DNA of 64,000 nt, from NCBI RefSeq assembly GCF_004331995.1, contig NZ_SJDT01000004.1:124001-188000 (forward strand), written 5' to 3'. Position numbers and translations under genes: made by a program. The DNA is from Arcanobacterium bovis. GTDB taxonomy: Bacteria; Actinomycetota; Actinomycetes; Actinomycetales; Actinomycetaceae. Each line of letters begins with the position of its first letter. Positions within the stretch are counted from its first letter, which is position 1. Shown here piece after piece: positions 1-8,684 of this stretch. The notes beneath the pieces were generated by a model. The model searched no databases and was not told the DNA's origin. It was given only the letters and a program-made list of their open reading frames with translations.

Positions 1-1941
1 GAGGTTCCGTCGCGTGCTGCTGCGCTCGCTGCCGATGCCGGCACTGAGGCAGTTCGTATCCTTCCGGCTGGCACGCAGGCCACTGAGCTGTGGAGAATCC
101 GTGCTGACGGAGCTGGACTAGGCGGGCAGACGCCGAGCGGAACACAGGCTTGGCCAGGCTGGGAAGATAGCGCCGTGCCGCCGGAACATCTGGGGGAGTA
201 TTTACGCGAGCTGCAGGAGCTTATGGATTCCTACCAGCTTTCCGGCTTGATGTACGGGCATTTCGGCGATGGTTGTGTGCATGTGCGCATTGATTTTCCT
301 TTTGAACAACGTGATGGTGTGGATGTATTTCGCGAGTTCATGGAGCGATCAGCCGATTTGGTGGCGCGCTTTGGTGGCTCGCTCTCGGGTGAACATGGCG
401 ACGGACGTGCGCGTTCTCAATTGCTCCCGCGCATGTTCGATCCGCATTCGTTGGCATTGTTTTCGCAGGTAAAAGGCATTTTCGATCCGGAGAATTTCTT
501 GAATCCTGGCGTGCTCGTTGAGCCAGTTCCTTTCGATGAGAATTTGCGCCGCCCAGCTGCTCATAAAATGGAATACGCTGGCGGTTTCCATTTTCATGAC
601 GACGCCGGTGACTTCACAAACGCCGTCCACCGCTGTACTGGTGTGGGTAACTGCCGTGCAGATCGAACTGCTGCCGGCTTTTTCATGTGTCCATCGTATC
701 TTGCAACCCGCGAAGAGAAGGACGTTACCCGAGGCAGAATGCGAGTTCTGCAAGAGGTAGCTAACGGAACACTAGTTGCTGGGTTTGCTGATTCGGCGGT
801 TGCTGATGCGCTTGACCTGTGTCTCGCATGCAAAGCCTGCTCAGCGGATTGCCCGACGGGCGTCGACATGGCGCGTTACCGTTCAGAAGCCTTGTTTCGG
901 CGATATCGGGGCAAACTGCGGCCACGCACGCATTACCTGCTGGGGAATCTGCCGACGCTTGCACGTCTAGCCACCTCGATTCCTGGTGCAGCAAAGCTCG
1001 CAAATCGGCTCATGAGCATTGGTTTCATTAAGAAAACTGCGTTCACTTTGGCAGGAATTGACACGAGACGATCCATGCCGGGATTCGCTACTAAGCGATT
1101 TTCGTCAATCGCCAGCAAGTTTATCGACTCAGGCATCTCAGGCACAGGTACTGGTGAGTTTGGGCGAATGGCTGGTGCTGGCGTCGTCTCCAAAGAAAAT
1201 GCGAAATATGTGATGCTTTGGGCGGATTCTTTCTCCGAAACGCTCGACACGCGCGGGGCTCAGGCGCAAGTGCAGTTATTGCAGCGTCTGGGTTATACCG
1301 TGCTTATCCCGCCGCGCGACATATGTTGCGGCCTGACATGGATTACCACTGGTCAGCTGGGTACTGTGAAGAAGAAATTGGGCACGTTGCTGGAGGTGCT
1401 GGCGCCGTTTGCCGCCAGTGGGATTCCGATTGTGGGAGTGGAGCCGTCGTGTACAGCAGTTTTGCGCGACGACATACTTGATTTACTTCCTGACGATGAG
1501 CGTGCAGGCGTGCTCTCCTCCATGACGTTCACCCTGGCAGAGCTATTAGTGCATCCAGATTTCGGCGCAGTAGAACGCACGCAGTTGCCAGATTTGCGTG
1601 GTTTGGAAGTTGTGGCTCAACCACATTGCCACCATTATTCGGTGATGGGTTGGCAGGCGGATGCCAAGCTATTGCGCGACTGTGGTGCGGACCTGAGGAT
1701 TTTGAGTGGGTGTTGTGGCCTCGCCGGAAATTTCGGCATGGAGCAGGGGCATTACGAAACCTCGGTGAAGATCGCTGAAAATTCACTGATGCCGACATTG
1801 CAAGCTGCAAGTGGGGAAGCGGTATTTCTTGCCGACGGATTTTCTTGCCGTACGCAGGCACAACAATTGATGGGAGCACAGGGAGTGCATCTAGCTGAGC
1901 TGCTGCTGTACGGAAAAGATGTGCGCAAAGCCCGCAGTTAG
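1..1941 (+). CDS. FAD-binding and Fe-S-binding oxidoreductase, D-lactate dehydrogenase-like (5' end missing)
   Basis: The frame is open from base 1, so the window starts inside the gene and the N-terminal FAD-binding PCMH part is missing. The visible 646 residues hold the C-terminal part of a GlcD/Dld-type flavoprotein (GHFGDGCVH near residue 86, SGEHGDGR near 130). A fused ferredoxin-like segment follows, with cysteine motifs CTGVGNC (about 211) and CLACKACSADCP (about 276). Two CCG-type heterodisulfide-reductase-like motifs come last (ICCGL about 443, GCCGLAGNFG about 570). This architecture is known from quinone-linked D-lactate or 2-hydroxyacid dehydrogenases, which would deliver electrons to menaquinone at the membrane. 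The substrate cannot be read from the sequence. The gene converges on the hydrolase at 1960, with only 18 bp between the stops. Confidence 0.85.
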   Translation, partial: EVPSRAAALAADAGTEAVRILPAGTQATELWRIRADGAGLGGQTPSGTQAWPGWEDSAVPPEHLGEYLRELQELMDSYQLSGLMYGHFGDGCVHVRIDFPFEQRDGVDVFREFMERSADLVARFGGSLSGEHGDGRARSQLLPRMFDPHSLALFSQVKGIFDPENFLNPGVLVEPVPFDENLRRPAAHKMEYAGGFHFHDDAGDFTNAVHRCTGVGNCRADRTAAGFFMCPSYLATREEKDVTRGRMRVLQEVANGTLVAGFADSAVADALDLCLACKACSADCPTGVDMARYRSEALFRRYRGKLRPRTHYLLGNLPTLARLATSIPGAAKLANRLMSIGFIKKTAFTLAGIDTRRSMPGFATKRFSSIASKFIDSGISGTGTGEFGRMAGAGVVSKENAKYVMLWADSFSETLDTRGAQAQVQLLQRLGYTVLIPPRDICCGLTWITTGQLGTVKKKLGTLLEVLAPFAASGIPIVGVEPSCTAVLRDDILDLLPDDERAGVLSSMTFTLAELLVHPDFGAVERTQLPDLRGLEVVAQPHCHHYSVMGWQADAKLLRDCGADLRILSGCCGLAGNFGMEQGHYETSVKIAENSLMPTLQAASGEAVFLADGFSCRTQAQQLMGAQGVHLAELLLYGKDVRKARS

Positions 1942-1959
1942 CGTCGTTTAGCTTTGTAG

Positions 1960-2988
1960 CTATAGTTTCGCTTGGATCCAGCGGGTGATGGCGTCGTACG
2001 CTTCGTGACGGGCGCTACGACGTGAGAATACGACGTCGTGAACCGCCTTGTCGATTTTGCAGAGCGTGACGTCGTCGCCCAGGCTTTCGATCAATGGCCA
2101 GGTGTGTTCGAGGTCGAGCACATTATCGACTTCCAGGAGTTCATCGGACCACGTAGTTGTGGCTATGTGGCGCTTTGATGTGAGGGCGAGAATTGGTTGT
2201 TTGATCGATAGTCGACCTGCGATTCGTTTTTGACCAGCGAGAATCGTGTTGATCCATCCTGCCCGCACCGGGAATGTTGGGAAGTGTCGGAATCGGGCAT
2301 CGGCTTCCCAGCCGGTGGTGAAGAACGGATCGTTGGGATCGTCGTCTGCACTGAGAGCGTGCTGGCCGCTGAGAATCTTTTGGTAGAAACCGTCGTCCTG
2401 CGTGGCGAATATGTGGAGGGGCTTGACCTTTGCCAGAAGTTTTGCGATTGGTTTGAGGACAAACATTTTGACGCCGGACAAATCGGTGTATAGCCACGGC
2501 GAATTGAGAATAAGGCCGTCGAAATCGTTGGGGTGGCGATCTGCCCACAAACTCACGGTAAGGCCGCCTGTTGAGTGTCCATACACGACAATCGGGAGTT
2601 CAGGGTGCTCAGTGCGAGCAATTGTGAGGGCGCATTGGATTTCTTCATCGTAGACAGTGAGGGAGTTCGTGTAGCCCCAAGGTTCGCCGTCTTGGTGCGC
2701 CCTGCCGTAGCGGCGCAGGTCAATTGCGTAAAAATGGCCGCCTATGGAACTGATGAAACGCGCAAATTCTTTGTGGTAGAAGTAGTCGTTCCAACCGTGA
2801 ATTGCGATGAGAATGAACTCTCGTTGGAGTGGCTGGTTGGGGTGCGCGGATGATTGTGGATCATTTTCGGGAAGATGTTTCGTGATCGCGCAGCGCTGCG
2901 GTACGCCAGCGACTGGCTCAAGATTAATGATTGCGGAGACAAAGCCCGCGCCAAGCATGTCCTCGGTCCACTGAATTGATTCTTCCAT
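1960..2988 (-). CDS. alpha/beta hydrolase (serine hydrolase, lysophospholipase-like)
   Basis: A 342-residue cytoplasmic alpha/beta hydrolase with no signal peptide. The oxyanion-hole region is HGWND (residues 64-68), the nucleophile elbow is GHSTGG with Ser139, and the catalytic His is probably H317 in AVHDVVFS. The YAIDLRRYGRA segment resembles the monoacylglycerol lipase/lysophospholipase branch (Hydrolase_4). Members cleave esters of lipids or small molecules; the substrate here is unknown. It is transcribed alone, converging on the D-lactate dehydrogenase-like gene and divergent from the NlpC/P60 gene. Confidence 0.8.
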   Translation of the reverse strand: MEESIQWTEDMLGAGFVSAIINLEPVAGVPQRCAITKHLPENDPQSSAHPNQPLQREFILIAIHGWNDYFYHKEFARFISSIGGHFYAIDLRRYGRAHQDGEPWGYTNSLTVYDEEIQCALTIARTEHPELPIVVYGHSTGGLTVSLWADRHPNDFDGLILNSPWLYTDLSGVKMFVLKPIAKLLAKVKPLHIFATQDDGFYQKILSGQHALSADDDPNDPFFTTGWEADARFRHFPTFPVRAGWINTILAGQKRIAGRLSIKQPILALTSKRHIATTTWSDELLEVDNVLDLEHTWPLIESLGDDVTLCKIDKAVHDVVFSRRSARHEAYDAITRWIQAKL

Positions 2989-3493
2989 AGGTTAATTGTG
3001 CCAGATTAACCGCGCAATAGCAGGTGGTTTAGATGTGGGCAAATAGCCGCGTTGGCTGATAAAGGATCTTCGTCTGGAAAGTTGGTGCGATCGGTGCAAC
3101 TTCTGCATATATATCGAGATGCTGCGTGGAACGCACACGAATTGGTGGGGGAAGAAGTGGTACAAGGTCGTTGGCGATGAGACGCGGTGGCAATTGTATG
3201 GTGCAGAGAGGTGCAATCCCATGAATCTCACCTGCACAAACAAGAAACACAACGCCCTGACCTGCGGTTGTGACAAATGTGAACGAAGTTATTTATGTAG
3301 AATTTGTGAAGCTTGGTAAATGTGTTGTTTGTGGTGATTTAGTGAATTATGTTTCTAGTGTTTCATTTTTGACAGATTTGGTATACCCTCAGAAGTGCGA
3401 GTGGGAAATTTCGTGGAAGTCAAGAGCGACACGCCCCATTCGTATAACGATGGCGAATTAGTAATTGACTTAGGGAACGTGGAGGAAAAGCCG
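2989..3493. other. 505-bp divergent intergenic region
   Basis: This region separates the hydrolase from the NlpC/P60 gene and must hold both promoters. It contains one copy of a 39-nt element (3098-3136) that recurs at 53641. The last 200 bases are T-rich on the plus strand. I see no convincing gene in it and could not fix a -35/-10 pair. Confidence 0.5.
3098..3136 (+). repeat. 39-nt conserved intergenic element, copy 1
   Basis: It starts with AACTTCT, continues with an ATATAT-type core and AGATG, and ends in the small inverted repeat TGCG-TGGAA-CGCA followed by C. By eye about 30 of 39 bases match the element at 53641-53679 with no gap. Both copies lie between divergent genes. It could be an operator, a small repeat family or a mobile remnant; the sequence does not decide. 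Confidence 0.5.
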
Positions 3494-5098
3494 GTGAAAC
3501 GAGGAATTCAGCGCGTGCTGGCAACAGCGGGTGTCGTTGGCCTTACAGTCACGATTGCACCAGTGTCGTACGCCGATCCGGTTGACGATTCCGATATCGA
3601 AGCGGCTCACGGCAAACAAGAGCAAACTGCAAATTCTGTTGCATCAATTGAACTTGAACTTGCAAATCTATCAGCCAAGAGCAACGAGCTAGAGCTGGCT
3701 GCTGCAAAGCAGAAGGCTGCGCAAATCGACGCTCAGTCGGCTTTGCTTCAGTCAATTGATCAGGCTGTTGTTGCTCAGACCAAGGCGAATCAGGCAAAAG
3801 CTGAGCTAGACAAAGCACGGCAAGCCATGGGTAGCGTCGCTCAGGCGATGTATCAAGATTCTGCTGGTCAGCTAACTAATGCGCATTATCTGTTTGGTGC
3901 CGAAGACATGGCTAGCGCCGCCTCGCGGAACAAGGCTTTTGAATCGCTTGCATCTACCGCAGATAACAATGTGCGGCATTACAAGGCTCTCGAGGAAATT
4001 GCCACCACCTTGCAGAAGAAAGCTGATTCGATAGCAGATAAGCAGTCTAAGGCAGCTGAAGCTGCGGATACAGCTGCTAATGACGCCGAGTTGGCTGCGA
4101 AAGCCGCTCAAGATCAGATCTCACAGGCTAACAATCGTCGCGCAGAACTCGTTGTTGAACTGGCAAGCCAGCGTGGCACAACGGTTGAGCTCGAACGGGA
4201 GCGTCTTGCACAGCTAGAAGCCGCTCGTGTTGCCAAAGCACAGGCTGCCGCAAACTTAGTCATCGCAGAAGCCAACAACAAATCTGGAAAGAAAGCCGCT
4301 GCTCAAGCATCTGCGGCTTTGGCACAGGCTAATACCGATGCTCAAGCAAAAGAGGCGGCAGCCAAATCTGCTGTTGCATCGGCTGAGCAGCTCGCAAGAG
4401 AAGCGGCGAATGCTGATCCAGAGCTGAAAGCATTGAAAGAAAAGGCTGCACGGGATGCTGCCGCATATGCTGAGCAGAAGAAGCGGGAAGCTGAGTCCGC
4501 TGCCGCGGCTGCTACCGCGGTAGCCCAAGCTGAGAAAGAAGCACGTCAGCGCGCTGAAGCGCAAAGAGCTGCAGCTGAACGTGCAGCGGCTGAAAAGGCT
4601 GCGCAAGAAGCTGCAAACCAGCGTGCTCGTGAAGAAGCTGCTCGTATCGCTGCCCAGAAGCGAGCTGAGGAAGAAGCGGCTGCTGCAGCTGCCGCCGCTA
4701 CTGCCGCCGCTGCCGCAGCAGCTGCTGCTCAACGCCCATCAGCTCCGCCGTCGGATGGTTCGACTGGCTCATCGCTCATCAACTATGCGCGTCGCTTCTC
4801 CGGTGTGCCTTATGTTTGGGGTGGTAGTACACCAAGCGGTTGGGATTGCTCGGGCTTTGTGAGCTTCGTGTTCCGGCATTTCGGATATTCGATTCCGCAT
4901 TCCTCAGCACGAATCTTCGCCACATACGGAGCGTATGAAGTGTCGCCTTCGCAGGCTCGCCCAGGAGACATTCTCTACTGGCCAGGCCATGTGGGTATTT
5001 ACACTGGTCGAGGAATGCATATCGCCGCTCATGATCCATCGCGAGGCACGTCTGAGGCTCCGATCTGGGGTCGCCCAGTCTACTTGCGTGTGCTCTAA
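3494..5098 (+). CDS. secreted coiled-coil NlpC/P60 peptidoglycan hydrolase
   Basis: From GTG 3494 the protein has 534 residues. This start has a GGAGG at 3481-3485 with 8-bp spacing and gives a clean signal peptide (KR, then a hydrophobic run, ending VSYADP near residue 27). The frame is open further upstream to 3395, but those starts would bury the signal peptide. Residues of about 30-420 are a long Ala/Glu/Lys/Gln-rich coiled coil, ending in a polyalanine stretch near 400-415. The C-terminal NlpC/P60 domain has WDCSGF with catalytic Cys452, the GHVGIYTG His, and a later His in HIAAHD. Such proteins (RipA/CwlO type) cut the D-Glu-mDAP or equivalent stem-peptide bond during cell separation, and the coiled coil commonly controls activity. 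A hairpin at 5161 probably ends the transcript. Confidence 0.88.
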   Translation: MKRGIQRVLATAGVVGLTVTIAPVSYADPVDDSDIEAAHGKQEQTANSVASIELELANLSAKSNELELAAAKQKAAQIDAQSALLQSIDQAVVAQTKANQAKAELDKARQAMGSVAQAMYQDSAGQLTNAHYLFGAEDMASAASRNKAFESLASTADNNVRHYKALEEIATTLQKKADSIADKQSKAAEAADTAANDAELAAKAAQDQISQANNRRAELVVELASQRGTTVELERERLAQLEAARVAKAQAAANLVIAEANNKSGKKAAAQASAALAQANTDAQAKEAAAKSAVASAEQLAREAANADPELKALKEKAARDAAAYAEQKKREAESAAAAATAVAQAEKEARQRAEAQRAAAERAAAEKAAQEAANQRAREEAARIAAQKRAEEEAAAAAAAATAAAAAAAAAQRPSAPPSDGSTGSSLINYARRFSGVPYVWGGSTPSGWDCSGFVSFVFRHFGYSIPHSSARIFATYGAYEVSPSQARPGDILYWPGHVGIYTGRGMHIAAHDPSRGTSEAPIWGRPVYLRVL

Positions 5099-5160
5099 AT
5101 AAGCGCCGGTTAGGGCAACTTCACCAACATCTCGATGTATAGCGTGGTGGTGTTAAACGT

Positions 5161-5224
5161 TGAACTGCTCCTTGAAAGCTGGACCGATTAATTTGGTTCC
5201 TTCTTTCGGGGAGCAGTTCATTTT
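5161..5224 (+). terminator. terminator hairpin with long loop after the NlpC/P60 gene
   Basis: TGAACTGCTCC at 5161-5171 pairs perfectly with GGAGCAGTTCA at 5210-5220 and is followed by a run of T at 5221-5225. The 38-nt loop is unusually large for an intrinsic terminator. The hairpin lies between the NlpC/P60 gene and the convergent AAA ATPase gene and could serve both strands. Confidence 0.6.
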
Positions 5225-5239
5225 TGGTAGGTATGGAAT

Positions 5240-6354
5240 TTAGGTTTCTGAATGCTCTGTCACGTAACCCCGTAGATATGGTAGGTCGAAGCCGACTACT
5301 CCGCGTCGTCGTACGCCAATCACACCTGCATCAAGAAGACGACGACGGTATTGTGCAACTTGCGACGTTGACCAGCCTAGACGCTCGGTAATGTCACTGA
5401 TCTTGCTGTACCGTCGTCGATAACCATAGCTTCGAGGAATTTTATATCGCCTTGAGAAAGTTCTCGATAGCTTGCGGCAATCAAATGATTTTCCATTTCC
5501 GACTGTGCACTTGCAATTCCAAGTTTCATATCGTCGACGGTAATTTCTTGTTGATCGGGGTGAATGTCCCACGCTCGATAACCGACGAGCTGAATGAGAT
5601 AAGCAAAACCATCAATAGCTGCAACGGCGAGATCAAGCGCTTCATCACGAATTGTGCGTCCGCCGTCGTGAATTGTTTTGATAAGAGCTTCGCGCACATC
5701 GTAGTCAGCGATTCTGCCGAGTCGTGTGAGTTGGGCTCTTCGTAAAAAGGAGACGTGTTGACTGCTCAGCAGCTGTGAAGTGGAGTTGGGAAGACCAGCC
5801 ATGAATAAAGCAATGCGGCGTCCTTCGCTTACGAAGATTTGGTAAACCGACGCAAGAATGGCAAGTTCGTCGAGATTTGGATCGATTTCGTCAACGGTGA
5901 TTACAATGCCGGAATTTTGTGATTCAAGTTCGTCGAGAATAGCCGTCATGCGCGACCGCCAATTCGATGCAGTATCAGGAGCTTTGGTGACTTCAATATC
6001 TACTACATTTGGAACGCCGAAGCGTGAAATATGTTTTGACGACGGCTGTTTCAGCAGATGTGCCGCAGTTTTACGAGCGGTTATTTCGATGTCGTCAAGC
6101 ATTCCGGGTAATGCGGCAGCTCTTACTGGGATCCATCCTGCTTCTTGTGCGAGGTGGGCTGTAATGGATAATAATGTGGTTTTGCCGGTGCCACGCGCTC
6201 CGTAAAAAAGAGAGGTAAGTTCTGGACGGCGTGATGGTGATGTTAAGGCACGCTCAATGGCAGTCGTGAGTTGGGCGCGCCCAGCGAGATGACTTGGAGC
6301 TTCACCGAACGTTGGGGTGAAAGGATTGTCTTGAATCGAGATGCTTGTATTCAT
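5240..6354 (-). pseudogene. AAA-type ATPase with C-terminal winged helix, interrupted by a frameshift
   Basis: The first frame (6354 down to 5377) gives 325 residues with Walker A GARGTGKTT near residue 53, a Walker B-like IVITVDEID near 152, and NWRSRM and FLRRAQ segments typical of a solitary actinobacterial ATPase family. It then runs out with the unrelated tail SVTLPSV. Just after ...VIDDG, a neighbouring frame continues with SKISDITERLG and a winged-helix-like end (QYRRRLLDAGVIG, then GFDLPYLRGYV) to the stop at 5240. In intact relatives, as I recall them, these two parts are joined, so one base is missing near 5409, or there is a sequencing error or recoding. The start ATG at 6354 has a GAGGA Shine-Dalgarno. 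Function is unknown; a nucleic-acid-linked role is suggested by the winged helix and by the repeat array upstream. Confidence 0.7.
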
Positions 6355-6420
6355 ATAAATCCTCTTGTGCTGGGTTGCTAATTTTTGATCTTGCTTAGTT
6401 ATTAGTATTGCACAGTTCTG

Positions 6421-6490
6421 CTAAGTATCTCTAAGTAGTTCTAAGTTCTTCTAAGTAACTCTAAGTAGCGCTAAGTAGCGCTAAGTAACG
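6421..6490 (-). repeat. seven tandem 10-bp CTAAGTANNN repeats upstream of the AAA ATPase gene
   Basis: Seven consecutive decamers all begin CTAAGT and six of them CTAAGTA, differing in the last three or four bases (ATCT, AGTT, TCTT, AACT, AGCG, AGCG, AACG). The period is exactly 10 bp, about one helical turn, so every CTAAGT lies on the same face of the DNA. The array begins about 67 bp upstream of the ATPase start codon, where an operator or activator array for that promoter would sit. The nearest other gene ends at 6615, so the array most likely belongs to the ATPase gene. Confidence 0.85.
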
Positions 6491-6496
6491 CGACGA

Positions 6497-6538
6497 TTGC
6501 CGAGCCGGTTGTATCTTTTGCCGAGGCGGTTGTATCTC
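6497..6538. repeat. two tandem 21-bp repeats next to the decamer array
   Basis: Two adjacent 21-mers, 6497-6517 and 6518-6538, begin TTGCCGAG and share GGTTGTATCT, with two mismatches between them. They follow the CTAAGTA array after only 6 bp. The period equals two helical turns. They could be further regulator sites or a recent slippage duplication. Confidence 0.7.
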
Positions 6539-6549
6539 ACAAAAGCCAA

Positions 6550-6583
6550 GCGGGGTATCAACACTAAAAAGTTGATACCCCGC
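6550..6583 (-). terminator. hairpin downstream of ppa
   Basis: GCGGGGTATCAAC at 6550-6562 and its exact complement at 6571-6583 form a 13-bp stem with an 8-nt loop. It lies 32 bp after the ppa stop in the direction of ppa transcription. On that strand the downstream sequence is only weakly T-rich (TTGGCTTTTG). Confidence 0.65.
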
Positions 6584-6614
6584 CCCAGCTCAATCGCTTA
6601 ATTTTCTATAAGCC

Positions 6615-7112
6615 TCAGTGGTCGTAATAGCCAGTTTCTTCTGCTCGCTTAAATGAGCGAACAATTTCAGCTTCTGCTTCTTCACGGCCAACCCAATGTG
6701 CGCCATCTACAGATTTACCTGGCTCGAGATCCTTGTACACCTCGAAGAAGTGCTGGATTTCCAAGCGGTGGAATTCAGAGACGTCGTCAATCTCAGTGCG
6801 CCATGAAGCGCGCTGATCGCCAGCTGGTACGCAGAGAACCTTATCATCTCCGCCCGCTTCGTCAGACATGCGGAACATGCCGAGCGCGCGGCACCGGATC
6901 ACGCATCCAGGGAACGTCGCTTCATCCAAAATCACGAGTGCATCAAGCGGATCGCCGTCTTCACCCAAGGTTCCGTCAATAAAGCCGTAGTCATCAGGAT
7001 AACGTGTTGATGTGAACAACATACGATCCAAACGGATACGGCCCGTTTTATGATCCAATTCGTACTTATTTCGATTGCCCTTGGGGATCTCGATGGTTAC
7101 ATCGAATTCCAT
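6615..7112 (-). CDS. ppa: inorganic pyrophosphatase
   Basis: A 165-residue family I soluble pyrophosphatase of the usual bacterial length, hydrolysing pyrophosphate to phosphate in the cytoplasm and so driving biosynthetic reactions forward. The N-terminal [14 protein letters not shown] and YPDDYGFI segments and the metal-binding [10 protein letters not shown] motif near residue 52 are all present. The ATG at 7112 is preceded on the minus strand by AGGAGAG. It is monocistronic, ending in the hairpin at 6550. Confidence 0.95.
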   Translation of the reverse strand: MEFDVTIEIPKGNRNKYELDHKTGRIRLDRMLFTSTRYPDDYGFIDGTLGEDGDPLDALVILDEATFPGCVIRCRALGMFRMSDEAGGDDKVLCVPAGDQRASWRTEIDDVSEFHRLEIQHFFEVYKDLEPGKSVDGAHWVGREEAEAEIVRSFKRAEETGYYDH

Positions 7113-7317
7113 GAGTCTCTCCTTCGACGCCGACAGTGCTGCAACGATTCTAACTGTGATTCGCTCCTAATTCCCGTTCGTAAGGTGCGATGTTATTCAT
7201 TTAGCATTGTGATTTCCTCCAAGTTTACTGGGTGAGGGGCTTAAAATGTGGCAAATTAGCCAGAATATGTGTGCACGTAAGCACTGATTTTGTTTCGATT
7301 TGTGGGAAAATTTGCAC

Positions 7318-8676
7318 GTGAGTAAAAAACGGATTGTGATTTGCGGCGTCGTCGCGTGTTTGTGTGCGTACATCTTCGCGGATGCATGGGATCTGGTTCC
7401 TGGCATGCTGACGACGAAACCTCTCGACAACCCACCCGCACCTTTTCCGCAGGTTGTGGCTACTGAGCAGCATCCAGTCGAGACACCGGCGTTGCAGCCG
7501 AGCGGAGCTCTGCCCAACGCCGCAACTATTTCCAGCATATTCGCAAAATTGCAATCTGATCCGCGAGTAGGTGGGAATGTGTCGGGGATCGTCACTGATC
7601 CAACTACTGGACAGGTGCTCGGTGAATATTACGGGGATCGCCCAAGCACTCCGGCCTCCACCACAAAATTGCTCACAGCTACGGCGGCCTTGCACGAACT
7701 AGGACCAGAAACCACGCTCGCCACGAAAGTTAAATTAGACGGCGCGAGCCTTTTTCTGGTCGGTGGCGGCGATATTATGCTCTCCGCGGGTCAAGGAAAC
7801 CCTGCAGCCGAAGTTGGGCATGCTGGTCTAGCGGATCTCGCAAGCAAAACTGCCGAAAATCTCAAGTCTAAAAACTTAACGTCAGTCCAACTTTTCCTCG
7901 ACACGAGCTTGTTCTCAGGTCCTAGCTACAGCCCGACGTGGGATTCGTCCATCACGCGCTACGTTATGGAAATGTCTCCCATTGCCGTCAATCGAAATTT
8001 TGATGCGAATAACAAGGTTGCTCCTCATCCCACAAATACCGTGATCCAAGCATTTACGCAGGCGCTAGGTGCACAAGGAATTTCGGTAACGGCTACTGGC
8101 AACAAGACCTCCACGTCAGGAGCACAAGAAGTCGCGGCGGTTGAGTCGGCGCCGGTGCGAGACATTGTCTCGCGCATGTTGCTCGAATCGGACAATTCCA
8201 TCGCGGAAACGCTAGGACACCTCGTTGCTATCAAGGCAGGTGAACCGGCAGATTTTAACGGAGCTTCACGCGCGGTTATCAAGAGCTTGAAAGCTCAAGG
8301 CATCTCAATATCTGGTGTGGCGCTATCCGATTCGAGCGGTCTATCGGAGATGAACAAAATCCCGCCGCGCACATTGGTTGATATTCTCAACCATGTATGG
8401 AGTTGTAGTGACTGCAAACTGACAGCCATTGGCCCTGGTCTCCCAGTTGCAGGACTGGACGGCACTCTTCACGATCGTTTCGGGGCGACGGCGGGGCTCG
8501 GCTTTGTTCGCGCCAAAACCGGTTCGCTCTCCGACGTCTCCTCACTAGCTGGCTACACGTTCACAGCAGGTGGAAGGCCGTTGAGCTTTGCTGTTATCGT
8601 GGACAATGCCGTACGTGTGCCAGGATTATATGCAAAACCGGCCATTGACGAAGCTATTGCTGCGCTGAGGAAGTAG
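7318..8676 (+). CDS. dacB: D-alanyl-D-alanine carboxypeptidase/endopeptidase (PBP4 family)
   Basis: From GTG 7318 the protein has 452 residues. It begins SKKRIVICGVV, an N-terminal membrane/signal segment, so it acts outside the membrane. The penicillin-binding motifs of the PBP4 (S13) family are visible: STTK with nucleophile Ser114, SDN at 291-293, and KTG at 400-402. It trims or cuts peptidoglycan peptides. A TTG at 7300 in the same frame is also possible, but GTG 7318 gives the more typical signal sequence. tilS follows after 8 bp, an actinobacterial arrangement (dacB-tilS-hpt-ftsH). Confidence 0.9.
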   Translation: MSKKRIVICGVVACLCAYIFADAWDLVPGMLTTKPLDNPPAPFPQVVATEQHPVETPALQPSGALPNAATISSIFAKLQSDPRVGGNVSGIVTDPTTGQVLGEYYGDRPSTPASTTKLLTATAALHELGPETTLATKVKLDGASLFLVGGGDIMLSAGQGNPAAEVGHAGLADLASKTAENLKSKNLTSVQLFLDTSLFSGPSYSPTWDSSITRYVMEMSPIAVNRNFDANNKVAPHPTNTVIQAFTQALGAQGISVTATGNKTSTSGAQEVAAVESAPVRDIVSRMLLESDNSIAETLGHLVAIKAGEPADFNGASRAVIKSLKAQGISISGVALSDSSGLSEMNKIPPRTLVDILNHVWSCSDCKLTAIGPGLPVAGLDGTLHDRFGATAGLGFVRAKTGSLSDVSSLAGYTFTAGGRPLSFAVIVDNAVRVPGLYAKPAIDEAIAALRK

Positions 8677-8684
8677 GAACCGAT

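Noticed and set aside
3369-3386. TTGACA with TATACC before the NlpC/P60 gene
   Set aside because: The two boxes are only about 6 bp apart, far from the 16-18 bp needed for a promoter.
4256-4732. Ser/Cys-rich frame opposite the coiled-coil gene
   Set aside because: It is the mirror of the Ala/Glu-rich coiled coil on the other strand; composition alone explains it.
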